The translations under genes were made by a program, and so were the position numbers. From Burhinus oedicnemus (Eukaryota; Chordata; Aves; Charadriiformes; Burhinidae): a stretch of 64,000 nt of DNA. Shown here piece by piece: positions 1-11,933 of the stretch (the stretch's first letter is position 1; the number at the start of each line of letters is the position of its first letter). The stretch spans positions 455,075 to 519,074 of the forward strand of contig VFFE01009164.1 in the NCBI GenBank assembly GCA_008921705.1, in the 5' to 3' direction. The notes below the pieces were generated by a model. That model did no database searches, was not told the origin of the DNA, and was given only the letters and a program-made list of their open reading frames with translations.

Positions 1-2414
1 GAGTGCTTTAGGAATAGGAAAAAATATTTTTTCAGCTTACCATATATTTGCTTAAGAAAACAACTATACAAACCAAGAAGCAGGAGTTTGATGTACAGGC
101 CATAAAGTTGGCAGTAGTAAAAGCTGTGGATGTTTTGGCAGGTATAATGTTGTGTGTCGGCATGGCAATTCCGAAACTTGAACTGAAAACAAAGAGGTCG
201 CATGAAAACTTTTTACAAGTTAGAACATACTCCTGCCTCTTAAGTGATGAGGAGGCGCATTAGCAGGCAAAGCTCAGAAGACTCTGCCTTATTTTGTTTA
301 GTGTCTTCTGTTGTCTTCATCACCTGCCCACCACAGAGTGCAGTAACTTGCCTGGCTGCTCACTGACAGTTATTGCTCATTTTCTTTCTCAGGAATGAAG
401 CTGCAGAGGTGCCCAAGATGCTGTTTGAACTTTTAAAAAAAGTTGATTTTGCTCAGAAACTAAGCCTTTCTATCAGCCTGTTTTCTCTTTCATCGCGTTC
501 TGCAGATAATTTAGTCTCCTCTCCTAGTGGTGTAGTAAATGTTGATGTTGTATTGTGGGCAGTATCAGATGATACTGACTTCTGACTAGCTGTTAGGGGA
601 TGAAATCACTTTGGTTTTGAAGTTAGTGGCAAAGCTTCCATTGAAACCAGCGGGCGTATCCTGTGAAGGTTCTCCTTCGGTGCTGTGTGGTTTCCCCAAA
701 CATTTGGAAATGAGAACTTTGGAGTTGGAAACTAACCTGTGCCTTGGCTGAGGAATGTGGTCAGACCTTCCCGGAGCAGCTCCTGCACCTCATCACAGCC
801 AGGCGTGATGCCCCGTGCCTGTCCTTATGTAGAGGGGGACATGGGGTCTTCCTTCCACCCCAGGAGCCCAGTGACATGACCCCACTCTGCTCCTGGTCAG
901 GAGATGCGCTGAGGTGGAGAGTGGCTTTGCTTTGCCTCCACTGGAGGAGTGATGCCTGGCTGGCCGCCGCGCGATGGTGGCACAGTGAAGGCTATCGAGT
1001 GTCCGGCTTGTTTCACATGAACCACATGCAGAAAGCGAAGCACCAAGTGGTTTGAAGTCTAACCCAAATCGTGGTTGTTGGAGATTATTGTCCTAGGCAT
1101 GCTGCGTTAGGCAGCCCAGGCACTCTGGGACTTTGGGGCTGGGTGCCATCAGCAGGGTGAAGCAGCACACAGAGCGAGGGAGGTGTGGGGGAGCCCGTGC
1201 AGGGAGGTAAGCAAGAATTCACACAAAATTCCTAATGAGGACATTAATCATATGAGTCGCAAGCTTGGCCTTTGTAGCTTTTTTTTTTTGTCTAAGCAGA
1301 GGGCAGGACAAGCCCCTACAAAAGTGGTTATTCAGTTGTATTTTGCACAGTCTGGGACACGATGGATGTTGCTGTGGGCTGACACAAACACCAGCACTTA
1401 CGTTAGTGTCCCAGCTGTTTGCACAGCGTTGTGGATGGAGGAGAACATGGCAGCCAAGAAACAGGGTTTGATTCGCTTTCCTATGGGACCACAGTCAGAC
1501 CAGGTAGCTCTGCATCCTCCTGAGCCCTTGTCCCTGCCTAGATCAGGGGCACCAGAGGCCACTAGAAGTCTCTCTCCCCCAGTGTGGAGCAATTCCTGGA
1601 AAAAGGATCTGGGAAAGGCCTTTTGGCATCACTGCTTTGCCCATTGTGCAGGTTGCCCTGGTGCAGCTGGCCTTGCAGGGAGAGCTGCATGGCAGAGGGC
1701 TTGCTAGGGGTGGTCATTTGCTGGTGGGACCTCTCCTTCTCCTCCCTGGGACCCCCTGAATGGGATGGGATTCAGGTGCCATCACTGGCTGCAGGGACAG
1801 GAGACTGGGAGTTGCTGCCAGTTCCTGGTACAGGGCATGCCTGATGCAACACGTCACTGGTTTTTGTATCAATGTAAGGTGCTCTGCTAATAGCAGAATG
1901 TCCTGGTTTGAGAACTTGACTTTAAAGTGCTCTTCCGCTGCCTCCCCAAGGATGCTATGCAAAGCACTGGTCCATGGGCAGCAGCATGAGCAAGCTTGGA
2001 CCCCGAGGAGGTCTGGGATTTACCAGGCTGCAGGTGTAGGAGCCCGTCACTGGCTCTGTTCGGCGTGTCTTCTCCTCCCTCTGCCTTTTCCCTCTCAGGT
2101 GGCTCAGCAGGTCTCTGCTTGGTCGGTGCCGCAGCATCTTTGTAGCTCCGGACTCCCAAGCCAGGGCCGGTGTCTCTGCCATGGGCAGCAGCTGGCAAGC
2201 GACTCCTGGGGCAGGTGGCCGTGGGCACCCACTAAGCCCAGGGGGCAGGCGGCCATGCAACGCCCTTCTGCTCTGCCCCCAGCAGACCTGGACCAGCGAT
2301 TTGATATTGAAGCTTTCCAGGTGTATATTTCTACCTCTGGCCCAATGAATATTTAAATAAATACAGGAATATAGGCTATGAGAGAGAAGACTGAGATGAC
2401 TTCTAGGGACTTCT

Positions 2415-2606
2415 TGGGTGGTGAGGCACTGGAACAGGTTTCCCAGGGAAGTTGTGGATGCCCCATCCCTGCAAGTGTTCAAGGCCAGGCTGAATGGGGC
2501 TTTGAGCAACCTGATGCTGTGAAAGGTGTCTCTGCCCATGGCAGGGGGGGTGGAACTAGGTGATCTTTAAGGTCCCTTCCAACGCTAACCATTCTATGAT
2601 TCTATG
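2415..2606 (+). repeat. CR1 LINE, 3' fragment
   Basis: This is a 5'-truncated CR1 non-LTR retrotransposon of about 190 bp. It matches the 3' end of the CR1 family: the segment for the end of the ORF2 protein (a version of the GEALEQVSQGSCGCP stretch), then the short 3' UTR with GATCTTTAAGGTCCCTTCCA, and finally two copies of the terminal octamer ATTCTATG (2591-2606). Extreme 5' truncation and an octamer tail rather than poly(A) are normal for CR1. It is oriented with the WNT2 transcript. The left boundary is approximate. Confidence 0.9.
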
Positions 2607-3280
2607 CCTGAAACACTCCTCCAGGGCAGCAGTTGAAGCTTGTCCTGCCTTAGGTGCAAGAAGAACAACATTTCCCCCACTGTGGCTGAGGCTTAAATTG
2701 TGTGCCGGTCACACGTAAAACCCCAGTCTGAGAAGGTGACTTTACTCAAGTGCCTGAGAGCACTCGCTGCCTCAGCGTCTGGGCCCAGGCCCCAGACATG
2801 AAGTCGCCCTGGTGCCGGGGACGGCAGGGGATGGAGGAACAAGGAATACTTGTACATTGTGAAGTGCTCAATACAGCAGCGGTGGTATGTACAACCATAC
2901 CTGCACCATGGGGGGAAAAAAAGAGAATTATGCAGCTTAGATTTTTTGTAATTACAGGCTAATACAGTTTAATTTTTATTAATGAAGAGTGGTTTGCTGA
3001 TTTGAATTAATGTCTGCATGTATTTTTTTTCTTTAAGAAGGTAAACTGTTTGTGTTTATGAATACGCTTTATAAAATGTTTCCATAATGTTTAATTTAAT
3101 GATCACAGTCAATATTTAGGGACTCTCATTATGCCCAAGAAAAGAAGAATGGAGCTATAATTGAGTCTAGGGAAAATGCCAGAACAATGTTCATCTCATG
3201 GCTATACCTGAAATTGATTTATAATAGCAATACATAAGAAATTAGGTGAAGCAATGAGTATTTGTGAAGTTTTCAGATGG

Positions 3281-3295
3281 ATAATAATAATAATC
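3281..3295. repeat. Short (ATA)n microsatellite
   Basis: About five ATA/ATT-type triplets in a row in AT-rich intronic DNA. No function is inferred. Confidence 0.7.
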
Positions 3296-4247
3296 TGTCA
3301 ACAGCTGTGGTATAGATCCTAAAGGGTACCCTAAGATAAGCTGGTATTAGATGAGCAGCAGCTCCTATGTGGTGTAGTAACTGTTTGGGCTAAGACATGC
3401 CTTAAAGAGCCATTTTTGGCCACATGGAGATGGGCAGAGGCGTTTCGGCCACTCCAGAGAGATTTTAAGAATAAGAAGAGGTGGGGTGTGTTCCCCTACC
3501 CCTCCTTTAGTCCACAGCAGACTGCAAATTAGTTTCTTCTAACCTCTGTCAAGAAAGAGGAGAAGAACCCTTTGTGCTTACCCCACAGAGATGAGAGGTG
3601 GCACAGAGCAGCTGCTCTTCAGCTGCCACCTGAACTGGTGGGCATGGGGGCCATGGGTGGACGCTGCAGCGATGCCAAGCAGTTGGGGTGCTTCTGCGCT
3701 CGCTTCTGCAAAGACTTTAACCACCAGCAGCACCATTACTCTGCCCATTGTGTCGCTTCCAGCCACCAAATTTAGCGATCTCCTCTTTCTCAGCCCTTCC
3801 CAGCCCACCCAGAGCTCCCATGCAGAGCCCATGAGCTCCTGAGCACCAGGGGGGTGCTCCTCCTGGGTGCCCCACTTCACGCAGCCATGGGGGACTGGAC
3901 ACAGGGGGCAGGAGGGGGCTGCACGGCTGCCTCGGGGAGGGAATCTGCTCCCTGGAGAGGAAAGAGGTGCTACAGAAAGATGAAGCAAAGCACAGTGATA
4001 CTAAAAGAATCAGGCAGATCCTTGAAGTATTTGGTCCATTTGACTCCTTCTTATCTCCAAAGCAGATTTCCAGGATAGATTTGAGAATTTGAGTGAAATT
4101 TTACCTTATCATAGGTGTTTCTCTGGCTTGATATTGAATCCCAGGTGATATGATGTTGAAGGATCTAATACATTGCAAATTACATTTCCTGTACCTGTTT
4201 TCATATGCTGTCTGTCCTTCCTGACCTTTCCTGCGCTTCCTTTGTAG

Positions 4248-4477
4248 GGTCCCTTGGGACAGCCGGTCGGGTTTGTAACCAGACTTCTCGCGGCATGGAC
4301 AGCTGTGAAGTGATGTGCTGTGGGAGAGGCTATGACACCTCCCGCGTCAGCAGAATGACAAAATGCGAGTGCAAATTCCACTGGTGTTGTGCTGTGCGCT
4401 GCCAGGACTGCCTAGAAGTGGTAGATATTCACACCTGCAAAGCGCCGAAGAGTGCTGGCTGGATCTCCCGGACATGA
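4248..4477 (+). CDS. WNT2: WNT2 terminal coding exon (C-terminal part of Wnt-2)
   Basis: This encodes the last 75 residues of a Wnt protein, then TGA. Wnt-2 is a secreted, lipid-modified ligand for Frizzled/LRP receptors that acts in lung, placenta and vascular development. The exon opens after a pyrimidine-rich acceptor ending TTTGTAG (4241-4247). It needs one base from the previous exon to complete a glycine codon (phase 1), giving [20 protein letters not shown]. Eleven cysteines are visible in the Wnt C-terminal pattern: MCCGRGY, then [14 protein letters not shown], then QDC and HTCK. An N-linked glycosylation sequon (NQT) lies at residues 10-12 of the exon. The stretches [15 protein letters not shown] and CKAPKSA match my memory of WNT2 better than of WNT2B, and ST7 rather than ST7L lies next door. 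All upstream exons are outside the window. No frameshift or stop is seen. Confidence 0.95.
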
Positions 4478-5510
4478 TGCACGAGGCTACTGTTGCTTGA
4501 AGACCACAGCCTTTGCTTTTTCTGGTCCGTGCAGGGAATGCATCCGAGGCCTTCTCTACTTTCACACCATTTTTGCCTTTGGCTTTCATTGCACAGAAGC
4601 TGCTGAATAATTAATACAAACTCTGCAGCATTCACTTCCCGTTTCTGCGTGACGGCGTTGCTGCAGAGTTTTCTGTGCATAAACTGATGCAGCTCTGGAA
4701 GGACGTACTTCTGCCAGGACTCTCAACCACCACACAACTCTCCTCCGGACTCCTTGCGGCAAGTTATTCCTGCCATCAGAAACGCAGCAAGACGCAAAGA
4801 TGGGGCATTTCTTACAAGACCCCCACCAACTATGTGGCTGAGCTTGCTCAAGCATCTTCCAAAGGATCTTGTGCTGGTCACAGTTGTGCCCTGAATACTG
4901 AAGTGTTCGGGAGTTTGAGCACCAGCTGGTGATTCTTCCGTGAGAGAAAAATTTGGGGCCAGGCTGAGTGAAACTCTTTACGGGAGGGGTGTTTGTCCAT
5001 CCCTGGTGGACTGGAATTTGCAGTGGGGTGGCCCGGCTGCTGTTCCATGGGTCGTCTGGGGCCACCCTGGCTGCTGTTAGCACCCTGTGGCTTCCCGTCG
5101 GGCAGAAATGGGCCCATGGGGAAAAGCAAAGGAAGCTGTAGGAAATATATTCAACCACAACATTTTCATAAACTATTAAAGAGCCAAAGCAAATGCCTTA
5201 GTTATATATTTGTGAAAACTTGCCTTAAAAGCTTTTAAAAGGTCATTAATACTAACTGCTGAGTTTTTTTGTGATCTGAAGGATTGAAGAGATTTGTTTC
5301 TCAGCCCAGTGAGAGCTGGGTATAGGACACTCAGCTCCCTGAGGATAAGGTTTCCTATTTTTCACTTCCTGAATAAACAGAAAAACATTTGCAGAAAGCT
5401 GATGGAGAAGGATATACCTTGTCTCAGTAATGATTGGGTTTCTAAAGAATCTATCAACTTTTATGTTCTTTTAAATTTAATAAATCTATTAAATGTGTTC
5501 AGAGTGATAC
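4478..5510 (+). other. WNT2: Probable WNT2 3' UTR
   Basis: This is non-coding sequence directly after the WNT2 stop codon. Candidate poly(A) signals on this strand are ATTAAA at 5175-5180 and AATAAA at 5372-5377 and 5479-5484. A later AATAAA lies at 6686-6691. The end given here assumes that the 5479 signal is used. The true end is not decidable from sequence alone. Overlapping open frames on both strands in this stretch (up to 190 codons on the - strand) have no recognised homologue and are not called. Confidence 0.4.
5479..5484 (+). terminator. Candidate WNT2 polyadenylation signal
   Basis: A canonical AATAAA hexamer about 1.0 kb after the WNT2 stop codon. It is followed within about 25 bases by a short GT-rich element (TGTGTTC). 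It is the best of several candidates, and use in vivo is inferred only. Confidence 0.35.
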
Positions 5511-7358
5511 TTTCTATTCAGATGGGGACTTCCAAATGAGATATTCTCTGAATACTTCCTGCAAAAACTTAGGCCTGTGATTAGGGCTGCATTGGCCCAT
5601 GACGGAGGCAGTTACAGGTTGTGCCAGGTCATTATGCTGGTCTGGGATCAGCGCAAAACGGCAAAGTGCTGGAAAGATGTGCAGGCTCACCAGGGTTAGA
5701 AATCGCAGCCTCAACGGGAGAGGAGCTGGGTCAGAGAGGGACCAGCCCTCTCTCCTCAGAGCAGAGACCAGCAAATGAGCCAAGACGAAAGATGGGTCCT
5801 GTGTCGGTAAGTCTAATAAGGCTGTGGAAAAGCACCCGTGAAGTGCAGAGACAGGCAAGGTAATGAAAAAAAATAACGTAGGAAAAGGAGGCTGAATGGA
5901 TGATAAACATATGGAAGATGTAGGTAAAATTTCCCTTTGAAAATGAGAAAGACCAGAGGAAGCCTAGCAGGTACAAACAGTGCATGAAAAAGTAATATAC
6001 AAGTAGCATACCGTGGCAATACAGTGAGTACTCTGGTTATGTTTTTTTTTTTTAAAAAAAGTACTTAAAAAGAATGGGGTTTCGCAATCAGTGGTCTTGA
6101 GAGAGGTTTGTATCATTTAAATGGACAAGTCACCTCCAGAAAGCACAGCTGGCATTAAAAGATTAGGAGGATCCGGAAAGGTATTTATTTGGACAATAAG
6201 ATAATGTTTCAGTTACTGTACATGGCATTAATGTAATGATCACAGAATAATCACGCTTCTGGGTATAAACCGACTGCTGGTGGGAATAGTCCTGTCATCG
6301 TGTTAGTGTACAGTGTGTATATACGTACACACGTTCAGTTCAGTGGTCATACTGTTGGCCTTATTACTGCTGGTAATTCTGGCTTTGGGCTGGAGAAGGA
6401 AAAATTCACACCTAACTGTATTTAAAGGTGAGCCCCAAGGAGAAGTTTTATTAGGGTTTCATTGTGAAATTAAATCCACATGTAGTTCACAGCCTGAGCA
6501 ATATCCCATTTTAAGCCTCAAACTTAAAGAACTTAAAAGCAGTATAATATTTTTTAATTTTTTTGTGCCAGGTGTTTTGAAGGATTCAGAGAGCCTTTGA
6601 GTAGTCTACAAATTCACCATGTAATCATGCAGAAAATATTTCAGTGTTCTGGAAAAAAAGGAAGGGATCTTGTTCTAGGAAATTGAATAAAAGGTAATAA
6701 AATCAGATCACTTCTTAACTCCATCATTTGGTTAACACAACAGAAAACAAACCCACCTGAACTCTGCAGTCCCAGGTAAAGTGTTTTGGGGTCATTATAC
6801 TGAAGGTGGAACTTTTGTTCCCCAACCTGGTCCTCCTCCACCAAAGTATGTCTTCTTGCACCAAACTTCCCCCCGGTCTCAGGGGCCTGTGGTTCCTGGA
6901 GGCTGCTCTTACCAGTAAGACTGGGAAGATGGTGGCATTGAGTACCTTGGCCTTTTCTGGTGTCCTTTGTCATCAGATTCCCTGCCCCATTTAGCAGTGG
7001 GCCCACCGACGGTGCACAGCAGCCTGAATTTTATATTCCACACAAGTGCTGTATTAATAAGCTGCAATGCAGCCCCCCCCCAGACCTGCTTTACCAGAGG
7101 AAAAACAGAATATTTTTCAGCACAACAAATGTGTAACAGCTGAGCCAGCCAATTATTTGATTAAACTTTTTGCTGTATTTATGAATTTTTTTAAAGAAGA
7201 GAGCTCAAGGTAGGCTTCTTACAGCTGTAAGCATTTCTGCTGCCTCCTCCATGAAGAAAGCACTCCTGGGAGCTTTTGCTATTTCTTGATGGGAAAAGAT
7301 GCTCAGAGATGTAAATATTGTTAGGAAAGGCACGTCCTTGACCGTCAGCTAATCAAAT

Positions 7359-7392
7359 AAAAAAAAAAAGGGGGGGGGAAGGGAAAAAAAAA
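7359..7392. repeat. Purine-only tract (A11 G9 A2 G3 A9)
   Basis: An uninterrupted 34-base run of purines on the + strand with a block of nine Gs. It is low-complexity DNA, prone to sequencing and assembly length error. Confidence 0.85.
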
Positions 7393-9200
7393 CCCAGAAA
7401 TCAGGCAAGGCAAATGAAATAATCCTATATTTTGTTCAATGGAATAAATTTATTCATGTATTTAATCATGAAGAGGAAACAGCTGTCCCTAGGTAGACAT
7501 TTTAGTGTCAGAATAATGTTAGCTGAGGCAAAAGGTTGTAGGATTTTTTTTTTTTAAATATGCAGGCCAATTTTCTTGAGGGAGTTCCCTTTTGCTGCAT
7601 GAAATCAGAATCTTGCAGCATTCTGAAATGCTGTTAGCCTGCCAAGCTTTTTGGGATTGTTCCCTCCCCACTATTTTCTTTTTTTACAAACTTAACCCTA
7701 AAAAGCGTGTTGAGCTGTTTTAGGAGAAATCACATGAAAAAAAAGTGTTATTTTCTTTTACCTCTTGGAAAATGAGGTAAAAGACTGGGAATGACGAAAT
7801 GACTAAAAAGGGAACGACTTTTAGGACTGGCAGTGTATGCTGGGGCGTGTGAGCATTGTAGCTCGGGAGACTGTTGTGTTGCTTTTTTCCTGCAAAACTA
7901 TCTAAACCCAATTTGTGCATCTCACCCTCACCCCCCACCCCTGGGTAACCGCCTCTGCAGGTGAGAATTAGAAATAAAATACCGCATTTCTGGTACTGTG
8001 CTGCACAGCTGCTGAAGGGCACCCAGCCTGGCTGCCCAAATCACACCGGCGTTGGGCGGGCAGGCAGGCAGCCGGCGGGTCCCCGCCTGCAGGCTTCGTG
8101 CCCAGCCTCTCGTGGGACTTGGCATATGGTGGCAAAGGGGAAATGAATGTTTTATGGGGGATTACTGAAGGTCACACAGTTTTTTGGGCTGGGGAGGGTG
8201 CTTTCACCAGGAAAAAAAATAGCTCTTAATCCAGTGTGGCAGCACGAAGCGTACCAACACTTGCTCACCTCCCTGGGTTTTCCCCCATGCTCTTAGGAAG
8301 GGCTACAGCCTTCATGTGCCAGGTGATGGCCACCTCTGAGGGCAGGGCGGTTTTGTGGTCATATCTAAGAGCCTGCAGGCTTCTCCTGCCGCTTCAAATG
8401 ACACCAATGAACTTGTATTATCTGAAATAATAATTTCAGCAGCAGTTCATGGGCTGTAACCACAAATGTGTGGGTGGTTTATTTTTGTGTAACAGCTCAT
8501 TCGCTTGATTAAATGGATGCGACTTCATAATGTAAGATCTTCTCTTGTGTGAAAGAAGCAAATGCATATAAATCAATGTATTGACTGCTCCTCCTCCGTT
8601 GTTCCAGGAACGCCTCTCTGCTCCCTTGGTGGTGGGAACCGGGCAGGACCCCCGCAGGAAGCTGGGTGGCATATGGGGCCAGGAGCTACCTTGCACACTC
8701 TGCCTTAACTAGAGCCGCTGAGGTTTTCAAGCCCTCCGTGCGATGACAGCCACACTGGGTGTGAAGGGGTGTGTGCGAGGAGTACAGCTTCCTTTGGATG
8801 TTTACCTTCTGCAGGCTTCTGCAACATAGGGAAACTCCTGATATTTTTCCTTCTTTCTACCGGGGTAACGACTTCTATGCTATCCCACTGAAAAATCAGA
8901 GTCGCTGTATTTGGTATTCTCACCAAATCACAGCAAATGATTAACAACAAGAGAAAACAACAGCCTTCCCCCAGGTGCAGCACTCACCTCTCCGAGTGTG
9001 GCTCTCGCCTTGGAGCAGCTGTAAATCTACCCGGTGGGAGGGCCAGAGGTGGCCAGCTTGACTTACCTGACATTCCTGGGCTTCTCTCTTTTTTCTTTTT
9101 CTATGCAGGTTATAGTGTAAAGAGATAGTGTGCATCCAAAATTGTATTAGGTTGTCTTCAAAGAAAAAAACAGGAACTGTTAACATTCAGAGTTAAAAAG

Positions 9201-9212
9201 CCCCCCCCCCCC
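9201..9212. repeat. Poly(C) tract, 12 bases
   Basis: A homopolymer of twelve Cs in otherwise unremarkable DNA. The length is uncertain because such tracts are error-prone. Confidence 0.8.
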
Positions 9213-11171
9213 AAATCTGCAAACTGAAGATTCGGGTGAGTTATTATCTGAACCAGATTTCCAGAAGGCTCATCTCCACACTAAGCCAGAGGTTTTCCAT
9301 CATTATAATCATGGGCTGTCTTTGCCTTTTGATCTAAGCCTTGCTGAACTTCACAGAAAACATGTCAGAGGCAGAAAAGCCTAAGGCAACAAACTCTGCC
9401 CGATGAAAAAGAAAATCCCTTTGTCTGACTTGCCTAGTCTCCGAGATGCCTAGAATATAATTAAAGCTAAAGAGATATTTTCTAGATAAAATCCATGGCT
9501 CGTTACTGCTTATCAGGGAGATGGATACTAGAAATAGTAGAAATACAATTGCACAAAGATACTTTCGAGTTCCTGGAAGTTCCCCATAGTTCAAGGGAAG
9601 GATCTGATTCTTCCAGGAGTTAAGCATTCCTTTTTATCAGATTATTACAGATAGTAGTTCCCACACAGATCATAATTCACATTATCTCTTCTTCTAACAG
9701 AAGGCCAAACTACTACCTTAGTTGCAGACAAATACGGACATTTGTATATAGCTGATATACACTGATACGCAAATACATTTACACATTAGGACAGTTAATC
9801 ACCAATTTGTTCTTTTGAAATGTAGGGTATATATAAATGAACTTTGAAAGGTTTTTGAGGTGGCTGGGAATAAGCGACACAAAGCAGCACAGGACAACAA
9901 GAGCTGACTATGCCTGATTTCCACCAACCTTAAATAATTCTGCCAGTGCCGTTGTGAGGTAAATGAATGAATATGGTTACTCCTAGTTTTACAGCTAGAG
10001 ATACACAGGAGCACCTGCTGTAAAGGTGTTGTCTGTGGCTGTTCTAGCAGCTCAGATACAAAGCCAAGAACACAACTATTGGCCCATTTCACACTTCCAC
10101 ATGCTGTCCACTAGGCATCCACTACCTCTAATCTTATGCCACATCCCACATTAAGTGTAAGCCACACTAATTTCAACATTACAGTGAATTGTTTTGCAGG
10201 AATAATGGCCAGAGATGAAAAACCTGTATGGAAATCCCCAACAGTGACACACCTCACCAGTTTTAACGCTTTGCCATAGGACTCTCTGATCTTCTATATC
10301 CTCCCCTAGGCCTCATTCTTACAGTTGATCTCTCCTGGTGTGGGGCTGTCTTTTTTCCTCATAGCACAGTAGTGTTTGCTTTAACGCAGTACCATCGCTC
10401 ACTTGGACAAAAATCTTTCTTCTACGTAGACTAGCATATCTGTGATCAAGAGGGCAAAACTCAATGTAATGCCATTACATTGCCATCTCCTGCTGTTAAG
10501 AAAAACTTCCCTTTTACACCAACTCAAATAATGGGAGGTTTATCTTTGCTCCTTGATAAACAAATATCTGCTTGGTGATCACAGCCCCTCAAGCTGCTCA
10601 GCAGTTTTAGAAGAGCAGCAAAGTTGAACCGGCAAAGTGGCATTTTTGATCCACTGCATCGGTTTTATGCTTCCTTATCTGGGAGAGGACTTGAAAAAAA
10701 AAAAATATCCTTGAGGCATCTGTAAGGATGCACTTTCAATTCCCGACAGACAGGACTACTTGCTTCAACTTCCAGATCAAATTTGTGATCTTAGAGCTGG
10801 CGTCGTGCATCAACAGAGGTGTCTGCAGGAAATTTTCCATCTACAGTGGCTAAGTCGTAAATGAATACTTTGTCTAAACCTCTCCCAGCACAAGGGTAAG
10901 ATTTCCTGAGGTAAGCGCTAATGACGAAACACCAACCTCTCTATTAATTGTGCATGAACTAACACCAATTTTGCTAATGAGCTTCTGGTCTCACACAACA
11001 GTTTATAATGCTGATGTTTAACCTGTACAGGAAAAAGTACCTGCTTTATCATACTTGGAAAATACTAGTAATGCAATAAAAACTCAGCAAGAAATATGTA
11101 AAAGCATGAACGCAACAATGCAACAATCACTCACTGCAGGTAAATTTGTCTTCAGTTCTCTGCCATTACTT

Positions 11172-11203
11172 ATGCTTTGTTCTGTAGACAGAGAACAAAG
11201 CAT
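11172..11203. other. Perfect inverted repeat (12-bp stem, 8-base loop)
   Basis: ATGCTTTGTTCT at 11172-11183 is followed by an 8-base spacer (11184-11191) and then its exact reverse complement AGAACAAAGCAT (11192-11203). Either strand could form a compact hairpin as RNA. It lies about 400 bases past the inferred ST7 poly(A) signal. No function is known to me. Confidence 0.75.
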
Positions 11204-11604
11204 GGAGCTTCTGGAGGTACTTGAAATAACCGTGGTGTGAAGAAAATCTGTCAAGTACGTGGCCTTTTTGAAAATTCAAATGAGGATAAAACTGGCCTCT
11301 GTGCAGGGATGGGAATCAGAAGACCAATGTGCCATCCAAACTGCCTGGAGAGCCTAAAGCTGCTTTAAGCAAGAGCTTTAATTGTCTAGAAGCCTTGTCT
11401 AGACTGTCTGTAGTGGTGAGGGCTTGACCCTAACTGAGCTCCATAAGAAAAGGCAGTGATACCGTTGCTTAATTGTAAAGTTATTAGTGTTTTCTCACTA
11501 ACTGAACGGAAAGCCTAGCCCTAGCTGTGGTGAAGTAGATACACCACACATGTTTAAGAACACAAAGTACAATCTGAGCTTTGAAGAAGAAGCCAAAAGA
11601 CAGC

Positions 11605-11837
11605 AATGCTGCAATACACAAAAGTTTATTTTTAAGTTTTTCTTTTCTGAAGGCAAAATATAATAGAACCTAACATCAATGTATTTTGTACAACAAAACA
11701 GTTTTTATATGAGAACAGACAATCCATGAAGAGTTTTTAAGTCTTAGAACTGCTTCCCTTTTTTATCATGCTTTCTTGTGGTCAACAGAAAGTTGGCACA
11801 GAAGATGTCATGGCAGTCAGTCAGCAGGCGTGCTCCC
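11605..11837 (-). other. ST7: ST7 3' UTR (short form, inferred)
   Basis: This runs from the ST7 stop codon to a canonical AATAAA on the - strand at 11625-11630, with cleavage expected shortly beyond it. It gives a 3' UTR of about 230 bases. Longer alternative 3' ends cannot be excluded. Confidence 0.6.
11625..11630 (-). terminator. ST7 polyadenylation signal
   Basis: AATAAA on the - strand (TTTATT on +), 208 bases past the ST7 stop codon. It is the first canonical signal I see downstream of the stop. Confidence 0.65.
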
Positions 11838-11933
11838 TCAGATCCTCGTCAGCTGGTGCCACAGACTGGAGGGCAGGATACTTTCTACTTTTTCCATCAC
11901 AAAATTTAAAGGGGCAAAAAGGGTGCTGAGAAA
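11838..11933 (-). CDS. ST7: ST7 terminal coding exon
   Basis: This encodes the last 31 residues, beginning FLSTLFAPLNFVMEKVES and ending SLWHQLTRI, then TGA (11838-11840). The acceptor on the - strand reads TTTGCAG just above 11933. It joins in phase 0 to the exon ending GVFAKA. The C-terminus matches the ST7 isoform that I remember ending in HQLTRI. Other vertebrate ST7 isoforms use a different last exon, which I could not find in this window. Confidence 0.95.
   Translation of the reverse strand, partial: FLSTLFAPLNFVMEKVESILPSSLWHQLTRI

Larger units (their letters stand above)
1..4247 (+). other. WNT2: WNT2 last intron (partial)
   Basis: This stretch lies directly upstream of the WNT2 terminal exon, so it is inferred to be the 3' part of the last WNT2 intron. 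I searched it by eye for the preceding WNT2 exon and saw none, which implies an intron of at least 4.2 kb here. It holds a CR1 3' fragment at 2415-2606, several GC-rich stretches (about 700-2300 and 3580-3960), an AT-rich stretch (about 2950-3300) and a short ATA repeat. Open frames of up to about 200 codons between 1183 and 2540 occur on both strands and overlap each other, as expected for stop-poor GC-rich DNA. I do not regard them as genes. Confidence 0.6.
5511..11604. other. WNT2-ST7 intergenic region
   Basis: This separates the 3' ends of the convergent WNT2 (+) and ST7 (-) genes. I see no exon of either gene, no RNA gene and no clear transposon. It contains homopolymer tracts: T12 followed by A7 near 6042-6060, C runs at 7073-7081 and 9201-9212, and a purine-only A/G tract at 7359-7392. 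There is a GC-rich patch near 8030-8110 and a perfect 12-bp inverted repeat at 11172-11203. The open frames here are short (mostly under 125 codons) and unrecognised. Confidence 0.6.

Noticed and set aside
373..585. Acceptor-like TTTCTTTCTCAG followed by an open frame, as a possible WNT2 exon
   Set aside because: The translation lacks Wnt cysteines and matches no WNT2 segment, and no matching donor was evident.
1760..2539. Overlapping open frames of about 195 codons on both strands upstream of WNT2
   Set aside because: The stretch is GC-rich and poor in stops. Frames overlap on both strands, no domain is recognisable, and the right end overlaps a CR1 fragment.
3578..3988. 136-codon - strand open frame
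   Set aside because: Low-complexity proline/glycine-rich translation in GC-rich DNA, with overlapping frames on the other strand and no recognised homologue.
4248..4477. WNT2B rather than WNT2
   Set aside because: The residues around [12 protein letters not shown] and CQDCLE fit WNT2 as I remember it. The neighbour reads as ST7, but the call should be confirmed by alignment.
4586..5158. 190-codon - strand open frame after WNT2
   Set aside because: It lies in the probable WNT2 3' UTR on the opposite strand and has no recognisable domain. Several frames overlap it.
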